A stretch of DNA of 64,000 nt, taken from Cryphonectria parasitica EP155 (lineage: Eukaryota > Ascomycota > Sordariomycetes > Diaporthales > Cryphonectriaceae). The first letter of the stretch is position 1, and each line of letters opens with the position of its first letter. The DNA is taken from the NCBI RefSeq assembly GCF_011745365.1, contig NW_024468913.1, positions 186,001-250,000 of the forward strand. Direction: 5' to 3'. The translations under genes were made by a program, and so were the position numbers. The notes below the pieces were generated by a model. The model made no database searches. It had not been told where the DNA came from and saw only the letters and a program-made list of their open reading frames with translations. Below are positions 34,621-47,008 of the stretch, piece by piece.

Positions 34621-37393
34621 CTATGCCACCCGCGGTGCCGCCTTTATCCCTCTCCGACCGAGCAGCGTAGCGCCATCCAGGTTCAGCTCAAAAGCACCCT
34701 TTTGCCGTGCGCGATCCTTGACCTGCTGCCTCGCCGCAGCAGTGACAGCTGCAGAGTGTTGTCCGTAGCCCTTTTGCTCTGGCGCCCGCTGCTGCCTCTC
34801 GCGCTCGCGACCACGCTGCTCGCCACTTATTTGGGTATTGCGCATACTCTGCTCGAGTCCCTGGGTACCATTGCTTGACTTGTGGACATATTGAGTGTTG
34901 TCGCCGGCATCGACCATTTCTTCATCTTCATCTGACTCGTTCAGACCGGCCAGTTTCGATAAACCAGCTTTGGTTCCAATCTGCTTGCGACGCTTGGCTT
35001 CTTCCTCCTGTCGGTGTACAGCATAACCAACATCGAAGACCTCACGCAGGTTGACGGCACCAGGAGAGCGGAAATCGTAGCGTCTGTCGCCATCCTGGAA
35101 CTTGCTTGCATCAAAGGCACGTAGTTTTCCGTCAGCTGTGACGTTCGCCTTCTTCTCGACGGCCGGTGTCACGCTGGCCGTGATCCAGGGGTGGTTGAGG
35201 AACTCGGTGATCGTGTATCGCTTCTCGGGGTCGACAGTTAGGAGGTGGGTAATAAGATCCTTGGCAGAATCCGAGATGTCGTCCCACCACGGCGACAGGA
35301 AGGTATACTGGCCCTTCGCGACCTTCTCGGTGAGAACCTCTATGCTCTCATCGTAGAAGGGCGGGAAGCCACACAGTAGTGTGTACAAGACACAACCCAG
35401 CGCCCACATATCGACCGACTTAGAATACCGCTCATCCTTGACAATTTCGGGCGCGGTGTAGCCAACGGTACCACAAGGCGTCATGGTTTGGGTGTCCCAC
35501 ACGACCTTGGACAGACCGAAGTCGGCAATCTTGATCAGGCCGATCCCACCAGCGCCAACGCCCTTGATGTACTCGCCCTCGTCGACCTTATCTTCATCGC
35601 CGGGCTGATTTGGTTTCGGGTTCTTGGAAGGAATCACGGGTATTGGTTGATATAAGATATTCTCTGGCTTGATGTCACTGCGATCGGGGTTAATACCATG
35701 TTGCACAAGCCAACAAGAAGGATGCCAATTAGACACGCCGGGGGAGAATACGTGGGTGAACAAGAGGGGAGGAGTACTGACCGATGCACAACACCCTGCA
35801 CTTCGTGCAGATATTCCAGAGCCTTGGCCACCTGGAGAATCACATGCCGTGACAAGTCCTCGCTAAAGTAGGTGAGGCGGACGATCTGATGAAAGAGCTC
35901 GCCGCCGGGTGCAAGCTCGAGGATGATGTAGTAATATTGCTTAGACTCGGAGAAGTCGATGAGCTTGACGATGTTGGGGTGGTCGAGTTGGCGCATGATC
36001 TGGACCTCCTTCAGGATGTTCGCCCTCTGTAAATTAGGTCAGTACGGCCGCTTGCCCAACTTGTCAAAGACGGCCCCCTCTATAAAGGCGCTCCACCAGC
36101 CGCCGACACTCGTCTGGCTAGAACCAGTGAATTTGTTGTTCTGCTTGGTAGTAACAGAGTTATACTGTAAAAAGGAAATCCCCAAATCAAAAAAGAATAT
36201 AAAGTGAAATGTCTCGCACCTCTGCGGCTTTGGGAGCCTTTGGTTTGAAGTCCGGATGCAGATGCTTCTGGCCCTAGATGAGTTCCTCCATGTTGGTATA
36301 AGAGGACAAAATTGGAAAGTAGGGAAATCACATCACAAAAAACGCCGAACGCCAAGGTAACATATGCACAGAGAAGAAAGCCGGCATCATGGTGACTGGT
36401 AACACTGCCGGCGGTTTATGTAAGCTTACCTGCATGCTGTTCATCTCGTACTTGCGGACGACCTTGATGGCAACTTCGCCGGCGTTGCCCTCACGGTCGC
36501 GTGCTCGATAGACGTTGCTGAATGCACCGTCGCCCATCTTCTCTACCAGCTCCCACCGCTCAAGGCCTTGGTAGTGGGGAAACTTGCTTCGGCTCGCATT
36601 CTCCTCGGCCACCAACTTCGATACCTCGTCCATGCGCTTGTTCTTGCCGTCCCCGTTGCCTTGGACCACCTGCCTTTCCTCGGCGTGATTAGCAGCAACG
36701 CCATCTGCTCTGGCCGCCCGGTTTGCCTGCTCAGCAGGGGCGCCAGAGTAGGCGTCAGGAATGGGCTGTGGTGCTGCAGCAGCCGCGCCGAAGCCAGGAT
36801 CGGAGTGAGCCATGGGCTTGCCGGTTGCCGCCGCGGGCTGGGACTGTGAGGGCGAATGCTCTTGCTTCCTCTGGGCCTCGTCGCCGTTATTTGCTACCCT
36901 GGCTTGCTTGCCTGGTGGACCGAGTTAGTACGTGTGAGTGTGCGAGCGTGCGTGCGTGTGTTTGTGTGTGTGTACGAGGGGGGGAGAGAGAGATAGACAG
37001 AGAGGACAAGCTGAAAGCGTATCATTCGGGTGCGTTTGTGTATACAAAACAAAATAAAATGGTAGTCATAACCATGGCTTGAGGTGACGTAAGGGCAGGG
37101 CAGGGCGAGACAGGCACCAGCGGAACTGAGGAAGCCCCCAATGAGGCCTCACAGAAAGAACCCGTCACGCAGTAGCAGTGATGCTGCGAGCCCTTTTCCT
37201 TTCTGCCTACGGCGGAACGATTTTGCAAGTAGAAATAAAGAAGAAAGGATTTGTTAAAGATTAAAAAAAAAAAAAAAAAAAAAAAGGGAAGCGGGAAGGG
37301 GAGGGGAGTGGAGGGGAGGGGGAAAGAGGGTGCGGCGGAAAGGGCGCTCTTACCATGACGAATAAAGTTCTTCAGTTGTTGTATCGTAGACAT
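34621..37393 (-). CDS. Rck2/Srk1-type Ser/Thr protein kinase (CAMK group)
   Basis: MAPK-activated kinase of the stress pathway (family knowledge: yeast Rck2 under Hog1, fission yeast Srk1 under Sty1). Five exons: 37393-37354, 36911-36430, 36273-36220, 36026-35782, 35677-34621; 625 aa, all phases checked. The N-terminus IQQLKNFIRHGKQAR is diagnostic. Kinase motifs are GDGAFSNV 140-147, AIK with Lys163, HRDIKPEN 273-280, DFG 326-328, then CGTVGYTAPE and DMWALG. Two family marks support the model: the 18-residue exon 3 (GQKHLHPDFKPKAPKAAE) and the 40-residue insert between HRD and DFG. The C-terminus AFELNLDGATLLGRRG is also typical. Intron 1 is 442 nt, far longer than the others, and contains an A23 run and a GT-rich tract. 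Confidence 0.95.
36912..37353 (-). other. Long low-complexity first intron of the kinase
   Basis: 442-nt intron with a GT-rich tract (about 36930-36975) followed by GA repeats, and an A23 run at 37263-37285 (T23 on the coding strand). The other introns of the gene are 104-193 nt. The splice sites ATG-GTAAGA and CCACCAG give the expected HGKQAR junction. Confidence 0.8.
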
Positions 37394-40300
37394 TGTAGGC
37401 GATGATGTAACCCTGAGGTCTGACGGTGGTGTTTCAACTGGTCAACAATGGGAACGCCTTCCCAGATCCAGAGCGATGGAGACAGGAGCTGAGGAATGCT
37501 GAACCCAGACTTTGCTCTAGAGGCGAACACGGCGGAAATATGATGGAGACGTGTTTCTTTCGTCTTTCGCTGTGCTGTGAAAGGTCGCAGCAGTAAAGTG
37601 GAAGGGAGGAAATGTAGTGTGCTTCTGCCCCTTTAGTTTCTTCTCAACTTGCCGCCTTCTAAGGCACGGTCTCGGCCAATGACGCTGGTTGCTTCCTTTC
37701 TTGCTTTCTGTCTCTCCACTCTATAAGTGCAGAGTTGCGTTTGAAAAGACGTCTTCCGGTTCTCTGAAGAGAGATGTAGTGAAAGGTGGATGTACGGCGT
37801 GGATGGAATGCAGGATTCGTCTGATTCGGCCTGGACTGAGATACGCGAAGGAGGTAAATGATCTCGTTCTTTGCTGTAATGGACGAGAGGAAGTGATATG
37901 GTGTACGGTATTAGGTGGCAACCCAAGACAGTCAGTCGATGAGTATTTGAGACCCGGAGTGTGAGAGGAAAGTGAGGTAAAAGCTGTCGCGAATAACGGT
38001 GGTGATGATGGTGAGGGAATGCGTCGCTTCTGTGTCGGTTTTGTTGACCTGCGTAATGAGGGAGATTGGTCGGCGGCAGATACGTCAGACGGCTGGCAAG
38101 TCAATTCCAGGGCAATGAACAGGACCGACAGTCTGGAAAAGCAGCGCCTGCAAATGCGCAAAGGTGCAAGCAGTCCAAGATGAGATGAGGTTAAAGGATG
38201 GCCTTGGTCGGGGGCCTGCTGGTGGCGGTCCAGCTATGACGAAGTTTTTCCCGGGTCTTGGGTCCAGGGGGGGGGGGCGTGTGAAATGCGGCCCAGGGGG
38301 TGGAAACGCGAGAGCACACACTGGCACAGACCTCCGTATGCGCACGCGTCTGCAAGCTGATGGACGTGGGATTGTGCAGTTCGAAATTGCAGGCCACCCT
38401 ATGTCATCATAGGTCCCTTTGATGGTGATGATGATGATGATATGATGATGAGGGATCAAACTAAAGAGTCGCTGCCAGACATAGGACGGAAGGGCTGATG
38501 ATGGATCAGGGCCCGTCTCAGATTCCCGCTTGTCAATCAGCCAGCGATATGATCGAAGTTCAAGCCAGCAGTAGAGAGGTCTAGATGCAGCCCCCCTTTA
38601 TTTTTTATTTATTTTTTTGGTTCCTCTTTTTTCTTTCTTCCTTCTCGGGCCGTTGGCTGTTGGGATGGTTGGTGGGTTGTACGGGGCAAAACGACCGCCA
38701 CGGAGGGTGGTGATGTATAGAAGGAGACTTCCTCTGCTGTTGTCGATGAGCACGATTCTCGTGGATCCCGCCAGCCTGCGAACAGCTCTAAGGGTCGCCT
38801 TATGTCGGTCGTGACGAGGTGCAGGGGAAAAAGACGTCAGGTCAGAGCGGAGGACACGCCGGAATGAACACTAGTGAATCGACGGGCGCGGCTATCGTAT
38901 TAGTGACCCGAGTCTGGCTGGCACTTGTCGATCAAATGAGTTCAGACGGCGATGGGTGCATGTGTGAGTGTATTGAATATCAGCAATTCCACGCGGCTTA
39001 TTCTGCTGCTTTTGCCTCGTGACGAACATGTGACCCCTCTTGGCTTCTGTGGGAGCTGGTACTGGGTGAGATGAAATGCCAAGGTAGTTATGTGGCATAC
39101 GATGATCAATGCGATGCAACACACGCGTACGGGTTATGGTGACAAAGAAGAAGCTGTTGGAGAGTCGAAAATGGAAAGGAACGGGCTTGGGATGGAGGGG
39201 TCATGGACGGGGGATCCGGGCGTGACCCATATTTTGGGGGATGCTATAGAGGGGAAGGAGGGGGCGTTTAGATTGGTAAGGGTCAGCTGTTAGTGAAGGA
39301 GGGGCAACTCAACCTTGGGCCAAGACAGCTGCTGCTTCCCATCCTGGAAAAAGTGACAGCCTGAACTTGTTGCAACTACAGTACATGGTCTACATGAGAC
39401 TACCAGTATGTCTGTGACTGCCTATGAAAATATACTACTTGTCTCATACAAAACTCTTATTTTTTATCCTATGTGCTGCTATGCTATGAGTATTATTCGT
39501 GCTTGTGAGAATTTAATAGGCGGCAAAACGCGATGCAGGTGCTCTAATCTAATTTGAACTGAAAGGGAAGGGGCAAGGGCCGGGGGGGGGTCGGGCCTTA
39601 TATTTTGGCATTTACGTGCCTTCCCTCAATATTAGCCCTTGTGAGGCCTCTGGGTAATCTAGGAACAAAAGATATCAGAAAAACTGAAATGAAAATAAAT
39701 AGGAATCACACCCCAAGCAAAGAAAGACAAAAGGATGGGAACACGGCGTTGGTCCAGGCTAGGAAGTTCGCGTGCTGCTGCTGCAGACCAGGTGGGGTCT
39801 GCTCTGCAGGCGATGGACGCCCTGCAGGGTTGGTCGACGAGGCCCAATCGATAGGCATTTGCATGGCGAGTCCGGTGTGGGTCTCACCTGGGTATGACGT
39901 AGGGATCCGCGTCATGATGAACGAGGGTCTTCACATCCTGGCCCTGCGGGCATGACGTGCACATAGTTGATAGGGGAGAAGGCACGTGGAAGGGGAAGGG
40001 AGACGGAGTGTTTCTTTTGCGAACTCAACTGAATTGGATTTTTATGGAGAGCATATCAGTGTTGAAGCAAATGAGAATGATGATATATTTATGTCTCAAC
40101 GCCTAATTTCAGGCACTCGAGTCACACACCTGTGCATTTCATCTGTGAGCTTATCTTCTACCTTTTCTTTCTATTCGTGTTCCCCTTCCATTTGTCTCTG
40201 TTTCCCTTCGTGCGGCCGTCTCATCCGGTTGGTTGCTCATGATCACATTGGGCTGGGACCGTTTGGAGTCATTCGGGCCTAAGATTGGGAATTGGATGGC

Positions 40301-41803
40301 CTTGGCGTTTTAGGCCTTGCATGCCCTGGAACAAGCCACACACGCACTAATCAGACTTTTACTACGGCCAGGACAACGGCTTCGACACACCGACAACACA
40401 CCCACACGCACGACAGTTCCTGATTATTAATTAAGACCGGACTTTTATACCTGCCGTATATAGTAGTATGCTACCCATAACATAGCCTTGCAGCCATCCT
40501 TTGCCATGGGAACGGTCTGGTTCGCTTAGGGCTTAGGAACAGCCGCCTGGTTCACTGTTGGAATGCGTGGGTGCAGATGCTGGCGCCTGACTCGTTGAAC
40601 AAGCAGTGCTCTGACAGGCCCTGCACGCTGCTGCTGTGCGATGCTGCCCCGCCACTATGCCCAAGGTGTCAAATCCCTCTGCTGTACTTCCCTGACGGTG
40701 ACGTCACTGTCCACCTGCACCCCACACCCCTCACCTCTGGTAGACAGAAAGTTCTACAATTATCTAGTCAGGTCTCTAATCTGTCCTTTCTGTGTATGTA
40801 GTGTGTATAGCAAGAAAGGCTTCCAATTGCTAATGTGTTAGCTTAATAATAATAAAGAGTCTGAGAAGAGACTATTGCTGGTGACATTGCTCATGTGAAT
40901 ATCAGCAGCTTCAAGATCTCACTTGTAAACATTAGTGTCTGGGCATGCCCCAATCATCTGAACATCCCAATAACTACATAGTACAGTACTTCAGTCGTAC
41001 AGCTTAGTATTTAGCCCTACATACTGCACTAAGTATTGTACCACTAAGTATAGGGCAGTAAAGATTGGATCGGGTTCCGGGGGGCTTAACTTTTGTCTTT
41101 CGTTCTGGGGAAATCTGGGGCAAAATACAACGCAAAGCACTGACTGTGCTGCCGCCATACCCCCTCTCCCCGACTCGGCTCTTGCACTAATATGTAGCTT
41201 GGCTCTCCTCAAGGATTATCTTTACCACCACCACTCGCCCAAGAAGGTCATGGCGCAGGCCTCCTCGATGTTCCACACTGATCCACTGGACTACTGCACC
41301 ACCTGCAACAGAGATATTACTATATGTACATAGCCTAGCCCCAGACCCTCCAACTGTGGCTGGCGTCAAAATCGTTGGCTTGGGCTGGCATCTGGTTACA
41401 AATCTATTGATCACCATAGTAAAAGGATTCCCTAGCTGTGAATATTGTGTTTGGCTCTCTTCTAGCTGAAACACTTTTTATGTCTTTCGCGTGTCTCGGC
41501 CAGCCCTTTATGAACGTCCACATGTCTCTCTTCTTCTTTTGAAGATGACAATGGCAGCCATCGACCTCAGGATTCCACAGGGGGGAAGGGGGTGTCAGAA
41601 GAGCATTGAAGGCATAGATAAAATTGTATGAGAATAGAATGAAGGGTTTCTGAGTTCTAGACCAAAGGCTATAAGCAATAAGTTGCCAACACTACTGGAG
41701 ATAGTATTCTAAATATGTTGAAGAGACTTTTGCGTCTTGAGTTCTGCGAAGCCCAGAGTCACAAGCTCCACAAACAACTGCTCTATAAAGGTTCCCATCA
41801 CAT
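37394..41803. other. Long gene-free stretch (4.4 kb)
   Basis: Upstream side of the kinase and downstream side of the amidohydrolase. Open frames reach only about 145 codons and none is recognisable. It contains GAT-type trinucleotide repeats (38420-38452), G-runs (near 38270 and 39580) and an imperfect inverted repeat with tandem ACTAAGTAT units (41008-41056). Stress-responsive kinases often have long leaders, so part of 37394-38600 may be transcribed. I see no gene. Confidence 0.5.
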
Positions 41804-43471
41804 TCACCCAAATACTTTCCTTCCTCCAAACCACGTCTCTACAACCCGTGCCTCCAGCAGCCGCTCCTTGTCCCACTTCATCTCCAGCACAGCCAGGTCG
41901 GCCTTGAGCCCCTTCTGAATCGCCCCTGTGGTTCCCTCCATGAAACAGCTGTACGCCCCGCCCTGCGTTCCGGCGACCACACTCTCGCACAGCCCCAGCG
42001 CAAAGTGTGGGTTGACGACCGTCTCGAGCTCAGGCTCCCTGGCGCTCCGCCTGTTGGTTGCCACGTAGCAGTTCGCTGGCAAGCTGTGCGGCGCCGTAGG
42101 TGCATCACTTCCCAGCGCAATCGTCGCCCCGCTGTCTGCCATATCACGGTAGGCAAACGCCCTCTCACACCTGTGCGGGCCGATGAGGCGTGGCCAGGCC
42201 CGCAGAATAGCTGGGTCGGAGTGCACAGGCTGGACTGATGCCGTGATGCCTAGCCTGCCCAGGCGGGCCGCGTCCTCGGCTGATGTGAGTTCCAGGTGCT
42301 CGATGCGCGGCCTCTGCTCTGGCTTGACCACCGCCTCGATGACATCCACTGCGTTACGGATCGCCAGGTCACCAATCGCGTGGATTGCCACCTGCAGTCC
42401 TGCCCTGCTGGCCCTCTCGACCGCCGGCAGCAGCATCTCCTTGGTCCAGACGGGGTCTGACGATGTGCCTGAGTGGGTATAGGGCTCAGAAAGAGCGGCG
42501 GTGCAGCTATCGACGATACCATCGCTGACGAATTTAACGCCAACAACCTTCAGATCTGGGCTCGTGTCGGCATTGTACTTGCGCGCCATCTCGATCGCAT
42601 AGTCCACCTGCTCTGCCACGTCCGTCTCGTCCAGGGAAGGGCGCAACAGCCAGTACGCAGCGACGCGCATGGGCAGGTCGGGCCTTTTTGTCCTTAGGTA
42701 GAGCAGGCTCTCCCAGCTGTCATCGTTCATAGCCATGTCGATCATGCCCACGTACCCCTCGGCACTGAACGTCTCGACGGCGTGCTGGATGGCTTTGGCC
42801 CGCTCCTCGAGCGTCGAGATGCGAGAGATCCACGGCCAGATCAGCGTAAATACAACGGCCTCCTCGAACAGCCCCATGGGTTTTCCCTCGGCGTCCCTGT
42901 AGATTTTACCACCAGGAGGGTCAGGCATTGTGCCGATGCCGAGCCCCTTGTCGAGCTCGTCGATGCCTGCCTGGTTGGTCCAGGTAGTGTGCAGGTCCTT
43001 TGTATCGATAAAGATGGGCCGTGGGTCTAAATCGTCCAACATGCCGTGGTTGATCTCTTTGGGCACTTGGGTATGCATTAACGACTTACACATGATGCGT
43101 TCCTCATGCGGGTGCGCGGCTGCGTACGCTTTGATTGTGCGCCGGATATCCTCTAAGTCCTTGCACGTCCCGAGGTCGAGCTTCTGGAGCGAGAGGCCAA
43201 GAAGGAGCATGTGCAGGTGTCCATCGATGAAGCCCGGAAGCACCGTCCGGCCCTGGAGGTCGTGCACCGTGGCGCCGCTGGCCCGAGCCGAACGGATTAC
43301 CTCATCTTCTTCTTCAGGGTTGGACGAGGTGTTGATATGTCTGATCGTTCCATCTGCGCTAATGAGGAGGCTCGAAGCAAAAGAGGCCTGCTGGTCCTTG
43401 CCGGAAGGGCCGGTGGCCTGGAAGATGTTTCCGTTGACGAGAAGAGTTTCAGCGCCGGGCATGGTGATCAT
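41804..43471 (-). CDS. Amidohydrolase family 3 protein (YtcJ-like)
   Basis: Single exon, 555 aa. Metal-binding HxH is GFIDGHLHML (His85, His87). The usual following features are present: PRPIFIDTKDLHTTWTNQAG (His of the substrate pocket), KFVSDGIVDSCTAAL with the metal-bridging Lys near 325, HAIGD near 375, IEHLE near 400 and GSDAPTAPHSLP with catalytic Asp near 465. The end KGLKADLAVLE...VVETWFGGRKVFG closes the small composite domain. Family members hydrolyse N-substituted formamides or other amides; the substrate is unknown here. No signal peptide, so cytosolic. The start MITMPGAETLLVNGNIF fits the N-terminal beta domain. Confidence 0.93.
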   Translation of the reverse strand: MITMPGAETLLVNGNIFQATGPSGKDQQASFASSLLISADGTIRHINTSSNPEEEDEVIRSARASGATVHDLQGRTVLPGFIDGHLHMLLLGLSLQKLDLGTCKDLEDIRRTIKAYAAAHPHEERIMCKSLMHTQVPKEINHGMLDDLDPRPIFIDTKDLHTTWTNQAGIDELDKGLGIGTMPDPPGGKIYRDAEGKPMGLFEEAVVFTLIWPWISRISTLEERAKAIQHAVETFSAEGYVGMIDMAMNDDSWESLLYLRTKRPDLPMRVAAYWLLRPSLDETDVAEQVDYAIEMARKYNADTSPDLKVVGVKFVSDGIVDSCTAALSEPYTHSGTSSDPVWTKEMLLPAVERASRAGLQVAIHAIGDLAIRNAVDVIEAVVKPEQRPRIEHLELTSAEDAARLGRLGITASVQPVHSDPAILRAWPRLIGPHRCERAFAYRDMADSGATIALGSDAPTAPHSLPANCYVATNRRSAREPELETVVNPHFALGLCESVVAGTQGGAYSCFMEGTTGAIQKGLKADLAVLEMKWDKERLLEARVVETWFGGRKVFG

Positions 43472-44583
43472 GTTTGGAGCAGAGAAAAAGAGAGACAGAA
43501 AGAGAGACTAGTTTGTCGTTGTCGACCGAGATCTACAGCAGTGATGCAAGGTGCCCTGGGACGATCATGGCCGCCATGCACAGGCCTCAACTGGCCTGAA
43601 GTTCAGACGTTTACCGTCAGCTGATGTGGTTAAATATATGCGTGAACGCATCACGCGGAACCCCCCCGCGCGCGATAACGGAGGGATGCCCAGACGGCGC
43701 AGTGGAGGATAGTCGCTAAATTTTGCGCGTCGCCACTCCAGGATGCCTTCCCATTCGCTATCTAGGCTATCTGCTGCAGTCTTAAGAACAAACCCCTATA
43801 ATTTGTATATATATTAGTAAAGGCTGAAGCCCTAGAACTATTCTGGATTAACATCATCCTCCCCCCCCCCCCCCTCCTGCTGTCTCCTAGACCTGACATA
43901 TTTCACATTTCACATGAATTACTATCTTCTATTATGTCCTTTTCTTCGCTTAACCCATCCTAAATGAGGCGTGGATGAATGTTAGGGGCCCTCAGACAGG
44001 CGCACTCCTGTTGTCTGATCGCCTGCATGTGGTCTCATCCTGATCGCTTACCCAATCCCACCCCTTGTTCCCCACGGCGATCAATCACACAGCGCAGAGA
44101 AGCGTAGGCCCCAGCGCCAAAGCTGCCACAGCGATCCACAGGGGTTCAAGCGGCTTGTCCCATCTTGGCTCAACCATTCTTTGGTTGGTCTGACAACCTT
44201 AAACTGCTTAAACGACATGAGACAACAGAGCCTCATTCTTCATATTAGCAAAGTACTTAACCTTAGAAAGCGTTTCGCCATGGGGCTGTTTAAGCATGGC
44301 TCGTAAGGGGTGTTGCTGCTGAACCTTGAATATTGAAATGTTTATAAAGGACCAAGAAGCACACTCGTCTGAACTTGAGACCAAAAACTGATCTACCGGT
44401 TACTCTCCCGTCGCTTGAATATCAGAATTGCATTCTTTTACTTCCTTCCTTTTTCTTTCTTTTCTGGCCAGTTGAACTGGTCCAATATCGTGAAGGTTGG
44501 ATACCTTAAGTTTGATTTCTTTCTCTTCCTGTTATCTTTTACAAACAATCTTCCACTACATTCCTACCTTCAACGACTCCAAA
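43472..44583. other. Divergent intergenic region
   Basis: Promoters of the amidohydrolase (-) and small secreted protein (+). It contains a CG-rich GCGCGCG run near 43668, a C14 tract (43861-43874) and a TATA-like element at 44341. No gene. Confidence 0.55.
44341..44350 (+). promoter_or_regulatory. TATA-like element of the small secreted protein gene
   Basis: TTTATAAAGG lies about 240 nt upstream of the ATG at 44584, leaving room for a pyrimidine-rich leader (CTTTTACTTCCTTCC). Assigned by motif and position only. Confidence 0.5.
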
Positions 44584-45091
44584 ATGATTTCAAAAGTATT
44601 CTTGATCGTTATGGCTGCGGCCTCTATGGTCCTATCCAGCCCAGTGGCACTCGAGCGCCGGGTAGATGCCACGAACATCACTTGTACTGACGCAACTGCG
44701 TATGTCTTTTTTTCTGATTCTGATCTCACTCTCTCGCACACACACACATTTTTGAAATGTTGTCGGGTAAAGCATATAGCTGACGCTGTGCTTCTACAGA
44801 AATATTGACGAACACAACAAGAATGTCGCCACCCTCTCCATCTGCGGCGGCATTGCCGGAACCATCGAGAAGTGCGAGGGCGCTCCAACATCCACAGAAG
44901 GCGCATCAGGCGATGCCAAGTTCACGCTGAACCCAACAGTCGCCGGTGCCACCATCAACATCTCCAAAGGCAGGTGGGAGCAGTGCATCGACTCGGCCGA
45001 GGCTGTGTGCCCAGGCGGTCAGGCTTACACGGCTACGTGCCCCGGCGGTGCGTCGTCTGGCGACATTGACTTTGCTTTGACCAAGCAATGA
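44584..45091 (+). CDS. Small secreted cysteine-containing protein
   Basis: Two exons, 44584-44699 and 44800-45091, joined in phase; 135 aa. Signal peptide MISKVFLIVMAAASMVLS (cleavage near 18-20) is followed by a possible Kex2-type site ERR at 24-26. The mature part has six Cys (TC, IC, KC, QC, VC, TC) that could form three disulfides, two Asn sequons and a Gly/Ala/Thr-rich body. I recognise no family. Size, leader and Cys content fit the small secreted proteins that fungi release to hosts or surroundings, but effector function is only an inference. Intron has a CACACACA tract near its middle. Confidence 0.8.
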
Positions 45092-47008
45092 GGACCTTGC
45101 AAGAGGACGACCTATGTTCGTATAAATAATGATGTATATCAAGCAAGAAGCCGTCGCAAGGACTGTCCAGTTCCAGATTTTGCGACGGGATGAACATTAT
45201 ATATGAGAAGAGTTACTCATCTTTGAACACAATACCTCTCAATGAGGAACCGCATGATCTTCGCGACATCATCGAGTTCTTCTTTTTATAAAAAAAAAAT
45301 CAAAATCAGATATGCCCTTGCGACTTTATATCATTGTCAAATCCCCCTTTGTGACGTTGCAGACGGCCACTGACATCCTGCTTCTTCACATGCTCAAGCG
45401 CCGGTCCTCTTGATCAATTACCTCTTTGGTATTAGGCAAGCAGCGCCTTTGCTCGACAGTTTGTTATCGCTGTATTCATATCGCTCTGTAATTATCACTA
45501 ACATCATAGGATGGGTTTGGCGGCAGGTTGGGTGAGTAGGTGCATGTGATATGCAACTCATTGATCTTTGCAACCAATATCGTCGGAGTTACGAGTATCA
45601 ACATTGCACGCCCCAACAAGACGTAAACAATTCTATAGAAAACGCAATGAGAACCTGGGGTGTGTGCAACACTCTCTCGGATCTCGGAACAGCTGCAGAG
45701 ACCGTCCACGAGGAGGGCACATGCGCACATAGGTCACAACAAGTCGTCAGTCTCTGTCGTTCACGATATCAATGACGTAAAATTCCTTAGTAGCTACTGA
45801 CATCAACATCCGATGATAAGCTATGGAACTCGGTCTCTTACCACAACGGAATATCGCGACTTCTCAGATCAGCGGTGATGCAGCTGATCCGGGCGGGGTA
45901 TGGATCACAGAAGCATTCCAAGGTGACAGTGAGGGTGGCGTGCTGCGGCGCCCGCTTAGCAGATCAACACACAGCTCCGCAGGCCTGCTGTTAGCTGGGG
46001 GCAAGAAGGCGCATGCAGTGCGGAGAGTTGCGTGCTCTCTGCCTGGCATGACATGTGCGCCCATTAATAACGATCAACAATAATGGCCCAGACCACTAGG
46101 TGCTCTCTCTAGGGCAGCCTTCTCAAGCTTAGGCCATGCATATTCAAGCCTTGCTTTAAAGAGGAAGGAGGAAGAGAAAGGAAGGGAAAGGGGAGTCCAT
46201 CGAAAGGATGGACGGGGGCGGGTGGACACGGGAAACCGGCAGATCAACATTGGCGCATATGCAACCCTGATCACTGTCGACAAGGTCTTGTGCTAATCTT
46301 GGGAAGGGATTGGGTGAAAAAGGAGGTGGGAGTTTGGTACTATTTGCTGTACTATAGTACCTTGGTCCAATCGTCTATGATTAGCAAAGCCAATGTCGTA
46401 TCTGGGTGGTCGGGATTATATCGCCGATAATCACTATAGCACATAGACGTGTATCTACTGTGGTAGTACCTTTTTTCTTCTTTTCTTTCTTGCTATTCTG
46501 TTTGCCTAATCCAGTCAGGTCCAGATCCTTTGAGAGGCTTAAGCTTAATACTGGAAAGTCATTTTATAGTGCCCAACAGGAATGCAAGCCCGCCTCTTCT
46601 GATTTGTCTCAAATGACGGGTTGGTCGCTCAGCCACGCTCACCTCAGCGCGTGCGGGTGTTCTCCCTGAGCCCTCTGAGAGACAGAGAGAGAATTGGTTC
46701 TGCCAATTTATCAGGGTCTGGGGGTGAAATGAACGGCAAAGCTGAGGGGTGACGCTCAAGTCCCCATAAATTACCCACACTCCTGAGTTATGCATGCAAC
46801 CAGGGAGCGTCGATCGAAACGTGGGGACGCAACGTCAATATATATCTTTTTTTTTCTCACGACGTGGGTGTTATCGCGGTGACCGCAACATCGCCATGAA
46901 CGTGCATGATTGCGTGCTGTACTACACACCACGGCCACAGACGATCCCAACTCGACCGACAACATCCACAAACTTTTACATCTCCACGAGTTTGTTGATG
47001 GTTAGGTC
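45092..47008. other. Intergenic, no gene seen (1.9 kb)
   Basis: Only short open frames. It includes A-runs near 45290 and T-rich tracts at 46468-46490 and 46847-46856. No splice-supported coding model could be built. Confidence 0.5.
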
